From Pseudobutyrivibrio xylanivorans (GTDB lineage: Bacteria; Bacillota; Clostridia; Lachnospirales; Lachnospiraceae), in contig NZ_CP043028.1 in assembly GCF_008935055.1 (NCBI RefSeq), forward strand, positions 1,521,901 through 1,585,900: 64,000 nt of DNA. Direction: 5' to 3'. Positions 44,314 to 54,136 of the stretch are shown here, piece by piece. Numbering within the stretch: the first letter of the stretch is position 1; every line of letters starts with the position of its first letter. The notes below the pieces were generated by a model. It saw only the letters and a program-made list of their open reading frames with translations, had not been told where the DNA came from and ran no database searches. The position numbers were made by a program, and so were the translations under genes.

Positions 44314-45216
44314 TTACTTATTCATAAGTTCTTTATACTGGTCAAATGAAAGCAATTCGCCAGCCTTAGAAAGTATAATCTTCGCTTTGTGCGCCTGTGA
44401 CGCTAAAAGATTCTGCTCGAGTTCGAGAACTAACATTGTGAACGCACTGTCAGTCTTTCCATCGCGATTACGTGCTCTGCGGTGAGCAAGAGTCTCCTCT
44501 GGAGTACTGTTGAGAAGAATTGGAATATCCACTCCCTCATAGTGGTCACTGTTGCCGTGTGTCCATTCAATAACTAGAACTTTAATTGTTGAAAAATCAA
44601 CCTCTTCATACCAAAGTTCAGAGTCGGTTCTACCCATCCTCTTAAGGTAGATTTTATTCTGGCCAGACTTGAAAGCCTTTACAATACTAGATACTTCATC
44701 AAAGTCGATTTCGTTGGTTGTTCCAAGGTATCCTTCAAGCCCCTTACGTCCTGCGTCGATGTAAGAAGCTGCCCATGGATTCTCTGATACGTGACTGCGG
44801 TCTGCATCAGTCTCCTCCTGCTGCCACTTTCTGATAGTGTCGAAGTGCTCCATTGTACCCTCGCCAGCCTTCACTAAGCCTCTAACGCCTGCGGTGCGGA
44901 AGATGCGGAGTCGCTCTGCGTCATTGTACATAGGAATTCGTCTAGGATAGTTGTCGCCTGACATAGTGTAAGCACCAATGCCCTGCTCGTTAAGGAAGTA
45001 GCTTAAAAGAGATGCGGTCTCTGATTTGCCAACTCCTGAGCCACCACAAACTGTGATAACTGCCTTTCCATCCTTTGCGATTACCTCATCAAGCATTCCC
45101 TTGAGGGACTCCATGATGAGCTGAGCCTTTTTAACATGCTCCTCGCCGATTTCTACCTTGTCACCTGGCATATCGCCATGTGGAATATCTTTGTATTGTT
45201 TAAGATCAATAGCCAT
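44314..45216 (-). CDS. Stand-alone sucrose-kinase-like P-loop protein
   Basis: 300 residues. The Walker A loop GGSGVGKSE is at 58-66. The sequence YTMSGDNYPRRIPMYNDAERL and IEWTHGNSDHYEGVDIPILL resemble, from memory, the C-terminal sucrose kinase half of the Ruminococcus gnavus AgaSK alpha-galactosidase/kinase. Here it is a separate protein. Likely reaction: ATP plus sucrose to sucrose 6-phosphate. It is upstream of the GH13_18 phosphorylase on the same strand. AGGAGG precedes the start. Confidence 0.72.
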   Translation of the reverse strand: MAIDLKQYKDIPHGDMPGDKVEIGEEHVKKAQLIMESLKGMLDEVIAKDGKAVITVCGGSGVGKSETASLLSYFLNEQGIGAYTMSGDNYPRRIPMYNDAERLRIFRTAGVRGLVKAGEGTMEHFDTIRKWQQEETDADRSHVSENPWAASYIDAGRKGLEGYLGTTNEIDFDEVSSIVKAFKSGQNKIYLKRMGRTDSELWYEEVDFSTIKVLVIEWTHGNSDHYEGVDIPILLNSTPEETLAHRRARNRDGKTDSAFTMLVLELEQNLLASQAHKAKIILSKAGELLSFDQYKELMNK

Positions 45217-45246
45217 AATAATAATCCTCCTATTATAATGAAATTT

Positions 45247-45275
45247 GATATAAACAACACGCTAACAGTATACAA
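45247..45275 (-). promoter_or_regulatory. Candidate promoter for kinase / GH13_18 genes
   Basis: TTGTAT and TATATC on the minus strand, 17-bp spacer, about 30 nt before the kinase start. It follows directly after a strong terminator. Confidence 0.4.
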
Positions 45276-45277
45276 GA

Positions 45278-45306
45278 AAAAAAAGGAGCCGGGTACTCCT
45301 TTTTTT
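45278..45306. terminator. Bidirectional intrinsic terminator
   Basis: A7-GGAG, seven-base loop, CTCC-T7. On the minus strand it ends the chemoreceptor/binding-protein transcript ahead of the kinase promoter. Confidence 0.8.
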
Positions 45307-45358
45307 ATCTTTATATAAAGTGACGAAAAAGTTGTTATATTTTACAAGCATCCTAGCC

Positions 45359-45449
45359 AGCTCTGTTACACTCTCAAGCCTTGGTATTACTTCCAGTCAC
45401 TTTAGAATGTTCCTTTCAGTAACACCAAGAGCTTGATAGCTACAGAGCT
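45359..45449 (-). ncRNA. Structured intergenic element, copy E
   Basis: Minus strand: P1 AGCTCTGT/ACAGAGCT, loop AGCTAT opposite AGAGTGTA, P2 CAAGC/GCTTG, P3 CTTGGTGTTACT/AGTAATACCAAG, terminal loop with AAGGAACATTC and AGTGACT. It directly follows the stop of the binding-protein gene and precedes its terminator, so it is part of that 3' UTR. Confidence 0.7.
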
Positions 45450-45459
45450 CATATAAGAA

Positions 45460-46458
45460 TTACATGTAGTCCTTTACATTCGTCGCATCGACTTTCTCGA
45501 ATGGAACCCATACGTAGAAACCATCCTCAGATAATCCTTCGATACCATCAGCACTTCCTTTTGTTGTTAACGCAATCGCTGTTTCAATGGCTTTTTCACC
45601 CTGTCCCTTTGCCGACTGATATACTGTAAACTGCATTTCGCCATCAACAATGGACTGGCATCCAGCTGTTGTAGCATCTACACCAACAACAGGAACCTTG
45701 TTTAAATCATAGCCTTTAGCCTTCAGTGCATGGCAAGCACCAATAGCCATATCGTCATTATTGCAGAATACGCAATCAAATGGCTGACCTATCTTCATTA
45801 CAAGATTCATAACATCTGCAGCTTCGTCAACACTCCAGTTTGCTGTATCGTCGAATACTACGTTAAGCTCAACGCCGTTCTTTCTCAGCCAATTCTTTAC
45901 TGATACAGAACGCTGTACAGATGCGTTATGAGTAAGCTCTCCACGAAGAATTACTATATTCATGCTGCTTGGTTTTCCAAGCTTATTCCATACATACTCA
46001 GCCTGATACTCACCTGCATTCATCTCATAACTACTTACAGCTATGTATTTATTTTCCTTCAAAAACTGCTCATCTGGGCAGGCATTTACATAGATAATTG
46101 GCAAATCCCCTGCAACTGTCTCCAGCTGAAGGGCTGTAGATCTATCTACAGGAAGGCAGATAATTGCATCATAACCTGCTGAAACTGCCTGCTTGAACTG
46201 ATCAACCTGTGCTTTTACTGACTCACATGGTTCTCCGAAATCAACTGTGACCCCTGCTGCTGAACCAGCTGCTGCAATATTATCCATCAAAAGCTGTTTA
46301 AATGTATCAGAAGGTGGTCCTGAGTATAAGAACTTTTTACCTCCAGCACTTCCACCGCCACCTGACGAGCTACCACATCCCGCAAGAATAACTCCAGCAG
46401 TAAGAATCACCGTCAGAAGGATTACTAACAATTTTTTATAATTTCCATTAGCCTTCAT
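45460..46458 (-). CDS. Sugar-binding-type lipoprotein (Peripla_BP_4)
   Basis: 332 residues. The signal peptide ends in a lipobox LAGC (Cys 28) and a Ser/Gly-rich linker; the remainder is a periplasmic-binding-protein fold of the ribose/LacI class (GYDAIICLPVDRS, CNNDDMAIGACHALKA, VVGVDATTAG). No ABC transporter genes flank it. Instead it begins 15 bp after a chemoreceptor gene, so it likely binds a ligand and presents it to that receptor. Start at ATG 46458 behind AGGAGG. Confidence 0.85.
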   Translation of the reverse strand: MKANGNYKKLLVILLTVILTAGVILAGCGSSSGGGGSAGGKKFLYSGPPSDTFKQLLMDNIAAAGSAAGVTVDFGEPCESVKAQVDQFKQAVSAGYDAIICLPVDRSTALQLETVAGDLPIIYVNACPDEQFLKENKYIAVSSYEMNAGEYQAEYVWNKLGKPSSMNIVILRGELTHNASVQRSVSVKNWLRKNGVELNVVFDDTANWSVDEAADVMNLVMKIGQPFDCVFCNNDDMAIGACHALKAKGYDLNKVPVVGVDATTAGCQSIVDGEMQFTVYQSAKGQGEKAIETAIALTTKGSADGIEGLSEDGFYVWVPFEKVDATNVKDYM

Positions 46459-46473
46459 AATCTCTTTCACCTC

Positions 46474-48474
46474 CTAACCATCAATCTTAAACTGCTGAAC
46501 ATATCCTGTAAGCTTCTGGGATGTATTAGCCAACTCATGTGAATTGTCTGCCACATCCTGGCTGCTCTGGGTAATGCTGTTAGCCTGTTCAACCATGTTA
46601 CGTGAGGTTTCAAGAATCTCGTCTGCACTGGCTGCCTGCTCCTCTGAGATAGCTGCCATGTTACCAGCAACATCGTCAACCTTCTGAACACCACGAATCA
46701 TCTCGTCTATAAGCTCATTAGATCTTTCAATGTTCTGGTAAATCTGATTGAAGGTATCTACTGCTGTGTGAATCAAATCGCTGTTGGCGTCAATTTCCTT
46801 GGCGCTTATCTCAGCCTGAGAAACTACACTGTCGATTGCCTTCTGAACATCTCCAATAAGATTTGAAATCTTTTCTGCACTTGCTGAAGAATTCTGTGCC
46901 AGCTTTCCGATTTCACTAGCTACTACCGCGAAGCCCTTACCGGCCTCACCTGCACGAGCTGCCTCGATGGAAGCATTCAGTGAAAGCAGGTTGGTCTCCT
47001 CTGCAATCTCGGAAATAAGTCCTACAATCTTGGTGATTTCCTCTGATGCTTTTCCAACATCATTAATAGAATTAACCAGCTCGTCGTTGGAATTTTTGAT
47101 TCCTCCCATAGCACGTGAGAGCTGTTCCATATCGGAACGACCCTTCTTTGAGATTTCTACAGTCTCCTTCATGCTCTCGTTTGCCTGATTAGAATTCTCA
47201 CGTGTATCCGATACTACCATGGCTAGGGTAGTTGCATTTTCTGCAATCTCATTAACAGCAATAGCAAGCTGATCTACAGTTGAATTCAGATTCTGCATTG
47301 CATCTGCCTGTGAACGTGATGCATTAAACATATCCTTTGAAACTCTATCAGAGTTATCTGACTGCTCTTTCAGGCGCTCAGATTCCTCATTGATAGATGA
47401 AAGCATTCGTCTCATAGATTCAACGAACTCTGAAACCTTGCTTCCCATAAGACCAATCTCATCGTTGCTATCCTTACTAACCTTAATTGTGAAATCACCC
47501 TCAGACATATCAGCGATGTTCTGAGTAATACCACTAAGAGGTGCAATAACACGACTTACAAGCACGTTAATAAGAATTACAATAATGATTGCTGCTGCTA
47601 AACCAATTGCTACAAGGATATTAATGAGGCGGTAAACATCTGCAAGAATAACATCATTACTAATGTAAGATACCAGATACCACTCTGTACCAGCAATTGA
47701 TCTAAAGGCTACCTGATGACCTTCAATTTCACAGGAAGTATAATCTGCATCATTAAGTCTTTTTGCAATACCAGCCATGAGCTTATCAGAATCGTTTTCT
47801 GTAAGCACAGTGTTTACTCTTGCATCATCACGATGCGCAAGAATTGTATTGCTATATGTATCGATAAGGAAGGACGCGGCTTGGTCCATCTTTACACCTG
47901 AGTTTACAATGATTGAAATCTGCTCAAGTGTAAGATCTGCGCTGATAATCTTTATCTCATCGCTGCCATCCATAAGAATACCAGATGCACTAATAACGTT
48001 CTCGCCGTTAGCATTAGTATATGCAGCGCCATAATTCATATTAATTCTGGTCAAACCTTGAGCGAACCATGGTTCTGCCTGAGGATTTGACACAGCTTTT
48101 TCTGATTTATCTGCTTTGTAGAATTTACCTGAAGTGGTGGCAATATACATACCTTCAGGGCAGTTTGAATTATAGCCATAGAAAGCATTCAGCATAGTCT
48201 GAATACTTTCTTCGTCTAGATTGCCCGTCTCGATGACATGCTTTGCCGTAGAGAAATTCTCAAGATTCTTTTTCAACCAAGATTCGATATTATCGCCCTG
48301 GTTGGAGATAGAAGAATTGAGCTGCTCTGTAGCCATCTTTCTCATGCTGTTACGTGATACCCATCCTGAAATAAAAACCAGAACCAATACAGCAATGATA
48401 ACTACTGGCAACAACAGAACAATTAGCTTGTTTTTGATTTTTGCATATTTTTTCGACGACTTCTCTTTTGCCAT
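46474..48474 (-). CDS. Methyl-accepting chemotaxis protein with large sensor domain
   Basis: 666 residues: TM near 13-35, an extracellular domain of ~240 residues of double-Cache type, TM near 285-305, HAMP, and a signalling domain with the conserved tip [26 protein letters not shown] precedes the start. It is co-transcribed with a binding lipoprotein, which suggests indirect ligand sensing. Confidence 0.92.
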   Translation of the reverse strand: MAKEKSSKKYAKIKNKLIVLLLPVVIIAVLVLVFISGWVSRNSMRKMATEQLNSSISNQGDNIESWLKKNLENFSTAKHVIETGNLDEESIQTMLNAFYGYNSNCPEGMYIATTSGKFYKADKSEKAVSNPQAEPWFAQGLTRINMNYGAAYTNANGENVISASGILMDGSDEIKIISADLTLEQISIIVNSGVKMDQAASFLIDTYSNTILAHRDDARVNTVLTENDSDKLMAGIAKRLNDADYTSCEIEGHQVAFRSIAGTEWYLVSYISNDVILADVYRLINILVAIGLAAAIIIVILINVLVSRVIAPLSGITQNIADMSEGDFTIKVSKDSNDEIGLMGSKVSEFVESMRRMLSSINEESERLKEQSDNSDRVSKDMFNASRSQADAMQNLNSTVDQLAIAVNEIAENATTLAMVVSDTRENSNQANESMKETVEISKKGRSDMEQLSRAMGGIKNSNDELVNSINDVGKASEEITKIVGLISEIAEETNLLSLNASIEAARAGEAGKGFAVVASEIGKLAQNSSASAEKISNLIGDVQKAIDSVVSQAEISAKEIDANSDLIHTAVDTFNQIYQNIERSNELIDEMIRGVQKVDDVAGNMAAISEEQAASADEILETSRNMVEQANSITQSSQDVADNSHELANTSQKLTGYVQQFKIDG

Positions 48475-48580
48475 GGCACTTTCTCCTCAGTAATAATACC
48501 AACAAATAAGTTACTTACCATTTTAAAACGTTCATGGCAAAATTTGTCGTCGTTCACTAAATTTTCGTAAAAAATTTACA

Positions 48581-48832
48581 TTATCGTCTTAATCTTAAAG
48601 ACTCGTATCTAGAGCGAGTTCGCACGCAGTTCTTCAAATCTTGAACTCGTGTCTCAAGGTCCCCATCCTCGATAACCACATCAATTGAGGATGCCATGTT
48701 ATCGATTAACAAATTGTCAAAATCCATCACTGGCGTAGCAACAAGAATCTTGTACTTCTCCTCAAAATTGTCTGTATCCAAAAACTCTAAGAGAATTGGA
48801 TTAATTTCTCCTTCATCATTCACATTTCCCAT
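48581..48832 (-). CDS. Hypothetical 83-residue acidic protein
   Basis: Not recognised. Soluble, strongly acidic in the first 60 residues (VNDEGEINPILLEFLDTD; VVIEDGDLETRVQDL) with a basic end (RTRSRYESLRLRR). Start at ATG 48832 behind GGAGG; the frame is open 5 codons further. It follows the PI-PLC-like gene at the distance of an operon partner. Confidence 0.6.
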   Translation of the reverse strand: MGNVNDEGEINPILLEFLDTDNFEEKYKILVATPVMDFDNLLIDNMASSIDVVIEDGDLETRVQDLKNCVRTRSRYESLRLRR

Positions 48833-48846
48833 AATTACAACCTCCA

Positions 48847-49860
48847 TTAGAAATTCGAATAATATATATGTCTAGCCAAATCAGCTGTTCCAAAATCTAC
48901 AATGATTGTGCCATAGCTGGTTTCGCTCTTTAATTCATACTCCATCAAAAGAGAATTCAAAGTCTTGGCGTAGCCATATGGGTGTCCCACCGGACCATCT
49001 CCACTTGTGCTTACGAAGTTAAGAAACAGAGTGTTTTCATCTGCTTCGCAGTTTTCAAGGCCATCCACAACGGCCTCGTATTTATCCTCTACTGAATACT
49101 TATATCTGTCCTGAACCCAGAGTCTAACGCCATTTTGTACATAGAGCTCGTAAGGAATATCTGCTGGAGTAGTGTTGTCTTGCTCATTCCAAATCATATT
49201 AATCCCAGTTGTCTCTGAAGCTGTAGCATCCTCAAATCTGGTTGCAAGAACAATTCGACCTCTTGCATCTCCAAGTGTTGGAATCTCGTTTTCTGTGTAC
49301 CAATAATCCTTGTTTGACTTAATTTCAGCAAGTAAAAGCTTCTGAACATCTGCAACAGAGTGCTCATCATCCTCTATCTTGATATTCACCACAACTGTCT
49401 CCTGAGGGTGCTCCTGCAAGAACTTGTAAACATCTGCTATTGCATCATTAAAATACAAATAATCCGAGAAAATGCTGCCAGAAACATGGCAGTTTGCGAA
49501 TTTATGAACTGTCTTAAGAGTGTTTCCTTCTTCTGTCTCGTCAATTGCAATTCTAAAATCAAGATAGCGGTAACCATTTTCCAACTGCTCTGTCAGGCTT
49601 GTCTTCTGGCATCTCATTGCATAGCCCAAAACCACATTCCTTGAGCAGCTATTATGAGTGCCTGGAATAGTAATCTGGGACAAATATACATCGTCCGAAA
49701 GATTGCTCATCCACTCAGCAGTGTCAGAATATGGCTTGTCCAAATCCACAGCCACATCAACTGGTGAATCGTCGTCGCTAACGAATAATATCACAAGGAT
49801 TCCCACAATAATAGCCATCATTATGCCACATATTATTCTAAATAATCGCCCTTTGTCCAT
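48847..49860 (-). CDS. PI-PLC X-domain membrane-anchored phosphodiesterase
   Basis: 337 residues. One N-terminal TM helix (9-29) anchors an outward-facing domain of the phosphatidylinositol-specific phospholipase C fold. The two catalytic histidines are in PGTHNS and VHKFANCH, and DFRIA matches the barrel core. It may cleave glycerophospho- or inositol-phospholipids at the cell surface. Start at ATG 49860; the ATG three codons earlier is too close to the GGAGG. Confidence 0.8.
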   Translation of the reverse strand: MDKGRLFRIICGIMMAIIVGILVILFVSDDDSPVDVAVDLDKPYSDTAEWMSNLSDDVYLSQITIPGTHNSCSRNVVLGYAMRCQKTSLTEQLENGYRYLDFRIAIDETEEGNTLKTVHKFANCHVSGSIFSDYLYFNDAIADVYKFLQEHPQETVVVNIKIEDDEHSVADVQKLLLAEIKSNKDYWYTENEIPTLGDARGRIVLATRFEDATASETTGINMIWNEQDNTTPADIPYELYVQNGVRLWVQDRYKYSVEDKYEAVVDGLENCEADENTLFLNFVSTSGDGPVGHPYGYAKTLNSLLMEYELKSETSYGTIIVDFGTADLARHIYYSNF

Positions 49861-49923
49861 GTGATACATCCTCCCCCGTCATCATTTTGAGTAAGTTTGA
49901 TATGTATATTTTACCATTCTTTG

Positions 49924-49952
49924 GTGACAAAGTCTTTCGAAATCGTTAATAT
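49924..49952 (+). promoter_or_regulatory. Promoter of small gene at 49982
   Basis: GTGACA (5/6) and TAATAT with a 17-bp spacer, about 30 nt before the start; AGGAGG follows. Confidence 0.6.
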
Positions 49953-49981
49953 TAAAAGGAAAAGTTCAGGAGGTATCACGC

Positions 49982-50245
49982 ATGATAGACAGAGGTCGAC
50001 TCTTATCATTAGGATATTATAAAAAAGCTCCCTCATTCACAGGAAGCGATGGAAATAAATGCTATAAAATTGAAAAATTTAAGGAAGAAGGCGAGGATGC
50101 TGTAGATATGTTTAAGGCCTCAATTTGGAAAGGTCCTTTCAGCTCCGACAAAACTCCCGATGAAGAAAAACAAGTCCGCCTTGCGCCTTTTACCGAAGAA
50201 GGCTTAGTCGAACTCGTCGATTGGATGAATAGTCTAGAAATATAA
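49982..50245 (+). CDS. Hypothetical 87-residue protein
   Basis: Not recognised. A small soluble protein (MIDRGRLLSLGYYKKAPSFTG, WKGPFSSDKTPDEEKQ, EEGLVELVDWMNSLEI). It has its own good promoter and ribosome-binding site (CAGGAGG, 8 nt spacing) and is divergent from the PI-PLC gene, so it is very likely expressed. A structured RNA element follows its stop in sense orientation. Confidence 0.7.
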   Translation: MIDRGRLLSLGYYKKAPSFTGSDGNKCYKIEKFKEEGEDAVDMFKASIWKGPFSSDKTPDEEKQVRLAPFTEEGLVELVDWMNSLEI

Positions 50246-50294
50246 ATAGCCAGTAGCAGACTAGCTCTTGGAGTTCATAAAAAACAAGCAAAAG

Positions 50295-50430
50295 GCTGGT
50301 AGGCGTTTTCTTAATTGCAAGTAACTATCAAGCTCCAGGTGTTGCTGTAAGGAACATTCCATAGTGACTAAAAGCAATACCTGGGCTTGAGAGTGTAACT
50401 TGCTCACTAACTAAACACTACCAGCTTTTT
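50295..50430 (+). terminator. Outer hairpin with T-tract enclosing copy G
   Basis: GCTGGTAG (50295-50302) pairs with CTACCAGC (50418-50425), followed by TTTTT. The structured element copy G lies inside. It would end the plus-strand small-gene transcript and overlaps the end of the convergent diguanylate cyclase gene. The CTGGTAGG block also resembles P1 of the family's compact copies. Confidence 0.55.
50317..50403 (+). ncRNA. Structured intergenic element, copy G
   Basis: P1 GCAAGT/ACTTGC, loop AACTAT opposite AGAGTGTA, P2 CAAGC/GCTTG, P3 CCAGGTGTTGCT/AGCAATACCTGG, terminal loop with AAGGAACATTC and AGTGACT. The loops are nearly identical to copy E, while P1 and P3 differ by paired changes. 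Confidence 0.75.
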
Positions 50431-52030
50431 AAATTGCCTTAGATTGTTTTTTATTTTCATACATTGAGGCATCGGCACGTTTTATCAGAGCCTTAATATC
50501 CTCATCCTTGCTGCTGTCATATTCTGCAGAGCCAACAGCTACTCCTATAGTGAAAATATGGTCTCCTTCAAGATTTGCCGTATATACCTTGGCTGAGAAA
50601 AGATTCTTCAAGCGTTCCATATCAGTGTGCTTGTTTGAAGGAATGATACAACAGAACTCATCACCACCTATTCGGTAGCAGTTTCCATATTTTCCATATA
50701 CCTTGTTGAAGATTTCGGCCACAACGGAAATATATTCGTCGCCAGCCTCGTGACCATAGGTGTCATTGCAATGCTTCAGTCCGTTGGCATCAGCCACAAC
50801 AACCGTGACACCATCAAGCTTCTGTTCTGTTCTTTTAGTCCTCTTTTCAAATGCATTTCTATTGAAAAGTCCAGTCATACTGTCTGTAAGGGCAAACTCC
50901 TCAAGTCTCTTAGCTGAACGTCCCTTTTCAATAATCTCATAGGTTCCCTTTATCAAATCTGTTGCCAATGCAATTATGAATACCAGGAACATATATCTAC
51001 CGATATAATCAGCGTCACCCCAATTGAAATAGAAATTAACAATGTCAACAACAAGTGTCACCAGAAATACCGATAATCCAACAGCGCAAACCTTCGCGTT
51101 TCGTGTGATATTCCCACTAAACATCTGCTTAATTACGCAACCTATTACATAGGTAAGAGCCACGACTAGCATTGCCTGCACATATACAAGAGTCTCTCTA
51201 AACTCTGCAATCTTCGTATAATGAAGAATATTAAGCACTACAAACTGAATCATGGATGCAAATACAATGATATTTTTCAGTATCTTGCTATTTACTTCAA
51301 GATACATGTCAAAAAACAATACAAACGGTGGTACAGCCATCATCAAACAATAATACTGAATAAGTGAATTCAGCACTTTATTATCAAATATCAGTGTGCA
51401 TACAGCTGTTTCACTCGCAGTCCATACTCCTATGAACAAAGAAAAATATCCGAGATAAATAAGTGCTTTATCCAACTGCTGTTTCTTATGCATAAACAGA
51501 TAATATATAAATATCAGACCACTGAAAATGATGATGAGTATACTTGATACAAATCTAGGCATCGACTTTGAAACCATATCGTTATATATCTGATAAGAGG
51601 TTCCTATATAAAAGTCAATATGTTGATCCTTTACAATATCGTAAACAGGTGTAACTGTAATCGCCACCTGAAGCATCTTTTCATTTACTTCTATAAAATT
51701 GTACAACGAGCCTCCAGTGGAGGTCCAAAAGCCGCCATCTGTAGTATACTCATATATTAATCTTCCGGAGTTATATCCCTTTACCTGCTGGTGGGATGTG
51801 AAAAACATTATAGATGTGTAGTGATAATCAAAATCACTCAAATCGAAATAATACTGCTTTGAGCCATCCTCAAGAATTGCGACTGTGTATGGCTCGATTT
51901 TGATTGTCTCAGTATCGCTGGATACCTCATTGGTAGTATAAAAACATATAGCAAAAAGAACTACGCACAGGCCCAGCATAAGATTATTTACTTGTCGCTT
52001 TATTCCGTTAATAATCTTATTCGTTCTCAT
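50429..52030 (-). CDS. Membrane diguanylate cyclase (GGDEF)
   Basis: 533 residues: one TM (15-33), a ~130-residue extracellular domain, about seven further TM helices (165-365), and a GGDEF domain with an intact active site (RIGGDEF) plus the LTDSMTGLFNRNAF opening. It makes cyclic di-GMP in response to an external signal. The layout is like the 7TM-DISM-type receptors. Start at ATG 52030 is preferred over the upstream TTG; the ribosome-binding site is weak. Confidence 0.88.
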   Translation of the reverse strand: MRTNKIINGIKRQVNNLMLGLCVVLFAICFYTTNEVSSDTETIKIEPYTVAILEDGSKQYYFDLSDFDYHYTSIMFFTSHQQVKGYNSGRLIYEYTTDGGFWTSTGGSLYNFIEVNEKMLQVAITVTPVYDIVKDQHIDFYIGTSYQIYNDMVSKSMPRFVSSILIIIFSGLIFIYYLFMHKKQQLDKALIYLGYFSLFIGVWTASETAVCTLIFDNKVLNSLIQYYCLMMAVPPFVLFFDMYLEVNSKILKNIIVFASMIQFVVLNILHYTKIAEFRETLVYVQAMLVVALTYVIGCVIKQMFSGNITRNAKVCAVGLSVFLVTLVVDIVNFYFNWGDADYIGRYMFLVFIIALATDLIKGTYEIIEKGRSAKRLEEFALTDSMTGLFNRNAFEKRTKRTEQKLDGVTVVVADANGLKHCNDTYGHEAGDEYISVVAEIFNKVYGKYGNCYRIGGDEFCCIIPSNKHTDMERLKNLFSAKVYTANLEGDHIFTIGVAVGSAEYDSSKDEDIKALIKRADASMYENKKQSKAI

Positions 52031-52143
52031 TCTCTCTACCAATAATAAATCGTTATAAAAATAAACTTTTCACGTTTTGTTCACAAAACTATAACAATTA
52101 TAACTTGGCAAGAGAAATAATTCAAGAACTTTCGTTACAAAAT

Positions 52144-52803
52144 TCACACTGTAAACGTTTCTATGAATTTATATAACACATCAGTGTTCTCAATATAGCT
52201 GGAATGAGTCTGTCCACTAATTATCAAAAGTTCTGAATTGTTAATGCTCGCTGCTATTTTCTGGGTTTCTTTTTCCTTGATGCAGTCCTTTTCTCCTGCA
52301 ACAATAAGCGCTGGAACTGTGATTGCCGATAAATCTCTAGCATCGATATTAGGTTCCTGAAGCATCATAAGCACGCGAGGGTCTTCAGTGCGCTTGTATT
52401 CCTTTTTAATTTCACGCAGGTCTCTGTGATGGAAGCCTGCTGGTGTGAGATTAGCGCCGCAGCATACAATACCTGATAGTAACCTTGAAGCGCGCATTGC
52501 TACTAAAAGTGCCACGATAGCACCATCTGAATAACCCACAATATATGGCTTTACGATATCAAGGGCATCAATGAGATTAATCACATCAGAAGCCATATCG
52601 TCATAATGATATGACTTTGGGGTAGCACTCTCACCATGGCCTCTGGAATCCATTGCATACACAACATGATCTTTTGACATTGTTTCCACCAGCTTATCGA
52701 AGATGTGATGATCCTCTCTATTTCCATGTATAAGAATAACCGGGGTCCCCCTTTCCCCGGTTCTTTCATAGCATATAATTTGTGAGTTAAGTTGAATGTA
52801 CAT
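52144..52803 (-). CDS. Alpha/beta hydrolase
   Basis: 219 residues. The oxyanion strand is LIHGNREDHH, the nucleophile elbow GYSDGA, and acid and histidine are in GEKDC and GQTHSS. Substrate unknown; esterase or lactonase-like. Start at ATG 52803 behind GAGGTG, 13 bp after dapB. Confidence 0.85.
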   Translation of the reverse strand: MYIQLNSQIICYERTGERGTPVILIHGNREDHHIFDKLVETMSKDHVVYAMDSRGHGESATPKSYHYDDMASDVINLIDALDIVKPYIVGYSDGAIVALLVAMRASRLLSGIVCCGANLTPAGFHHRDLREIKKEYKRTEDPRVLMMLQEPNIDARDLSAITVPALIVAGEKDCIKEKETQKIAASINNSELLIISGQTHSSYIENTDVLYKFIETFTV

Positions 52804-52816
52804 AGACACCTCAATA

Positions 52817-53578
52817 CTATTTTTCTGCAATAACTTCCTTCATGTCATAAAGGCCAGCTGGCTTACCAGCCAAAAACTTTGCTGCCTCAACAGCCCCCTT
52901 TGCAAATACGCTCTTAGAATAAGCAGTGTGCTTGATTGTAATAACTTCATCAAGTCCTGCAAATATTACTTCGTGCTCACCTACTATATTACCACCTCTT
53001 ACAGCAGAAATGCCAATTTCATTTTTTGGTCTCTTTTCACGTCTGTCTGCTCTGCCATAGCAGTAATCATATTTCTCATTAAGAGCATCATTGCAGGCAT
53101 CCGCAAGCGCAAGGGCTGTACCACTAGGCGCATCAAGCTTCTGATTATGATGCTTCTCAACAATTTCAATATCAAAGCCTGCCTCAGCAAAAATCTGAGT
53201 AGCCTTCTTACAAAGATCAAACAATGTATTAATTCCAAGTGACATGTTTGCTGAGCGAAGCACTGCAACCTTCTTAGTAGCCTCGTCAACATGTGCAAGC
53301 ATTTCTTCCGAAAGACCTGTGGTACATAAAACAACAGGCTTTGAATTCTTCACACAGGAATCCAACAAACCATTTACTGCAGCTGCATTTGAAAAATCGA
53401 TAACTACGTCGTAATCAACATCCACCTGATCAATAGAATCAAAAACTGGATATTCGTTGTCTACGCCCTTAAACTTATCCACACCTGCAACAATTGTAAT
53501 CTCTGAATCTGCCTTGCAAATATCAGTGATAACACGTCCCATGTGGCCATTACATCCATGCATTACTACTCTAGTCAT
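52817..53578 (-). CDS. dapB: 4-hydroxy-tetrahydrodipicolinate reductase
   Basis: 253 residues, full length, lysine/diaminopimelate synthesis. NAD(P)-binding GCNGHMGRVI at the N-terminus and the substrate loop EKHHNQKLDAPSGTAL are intact. AAGGAG precedes the start. Confidence 0.96.
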   Translation of the reverse strand: MTRVVMHGCNGHMGRVITDICKADSEITIVAGVDKFKGVDNEYPVFDSIDQVDVDYDVVIDFSNAAAVNGLLDSCVKNSKPVVLCTTGLSEEMLAHVDEATKKVAVLRSANMSLGINTLFDLCKKATQIFAEAGFDIEIVEKHHNQKLDAPSGTALALADACNDALNEKYDYCYGRADRREKRPKNEIGISAVRGGNIVGEHEVIFAGLDEVITIKHTAYSKSVFAKGAVEAAKFLAGKPAGLYDMKEVIAEK

Positions 53579-53648
53579 AATTTCGTCTCCTTAGATTAAC
53601 CATTGCTATGTCTACTAAATACCTCTTATTGCAGAAATTGCCAGAGAA

Positions 53649-54128
53649 TTACTTCTCTGGCTTTATGTTTAAAACACTATCTGCTATTTCAAAAATCCCC
53701 TGTGTAATGTTCTGACCTGTTAAAATAACATTTGCCGAATATGAACGACCTTCAAGAGCGCATAAAATATCCTGCTCTGAAACGATACCTTCATCAACTA
53801 CACCAAGGACTTCATCAAGAACAACCAAATCGCTCTCGCCAGTACCAAGAACCTTCTTGGCATAGTTCAAGCCATTTTGGATGTTCATAACTTCTTCCTG
53901 CTTTTGTTCTTCTGTAAGACTTTGGAAGTTTTCTTTTGAGCGCTCAAACCTAAACAGCTTGATTTCTGGCTCAAGCTTGCTTAAGTAATCTGAATTTGTC
54001 TCGGATTTTAAGAATTGGATAATGGTGGTCGTTCTGCCCTGTGAAGCATAACGAATAGCATTTCCTAATGCTGCAGCCGACTTGCCCTGTCCATTTCCGT
54101 AATATACCTGAATACTTCCCTTTTCCAT
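53649..54128 (-). CDS. cobO: Corrinoid adenosyltransferase, CobO/BtuR family
   Basis: 159 residues, somewhat short for the family. P-loop GNGQGKSAAA and the VVLDEVLGVVDEG motif are present. It makes adenosylcobalamin from cob(I)alamin and ATP. It lies 8 nt after typA. An 9-bp hairpin (GCCAGAGAA/TTCTCTGGC) overlaps its stop codon and may act as a weak terminator. Confidence 0.85.
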   Translation of the reverse strand: MEKGSIQVYYGNGQGKSAAALGNAIRYASQGRTTTIIQFLKSETNSDYLSKLEPEIKLFRFERSKENFQSLTEEQKQEEVMNIQNGLNYAKKVLGTGESDLVVLDEVLGVVDEGIVSEQDILCALEGRSYSANVILTGQNITQGIFEIADSVLNIKPEK

Positions 54129-54136
54129 AAGTCTCC

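Noticed and set aside
50248..50300. Possible further degenerate copy of the structured element (GCCAGTAGCAGACTAGC).
   Set aside because: The 5' half resembles the family but no convincing 3' partner with the conserved GCTTG and GTA loop is found.
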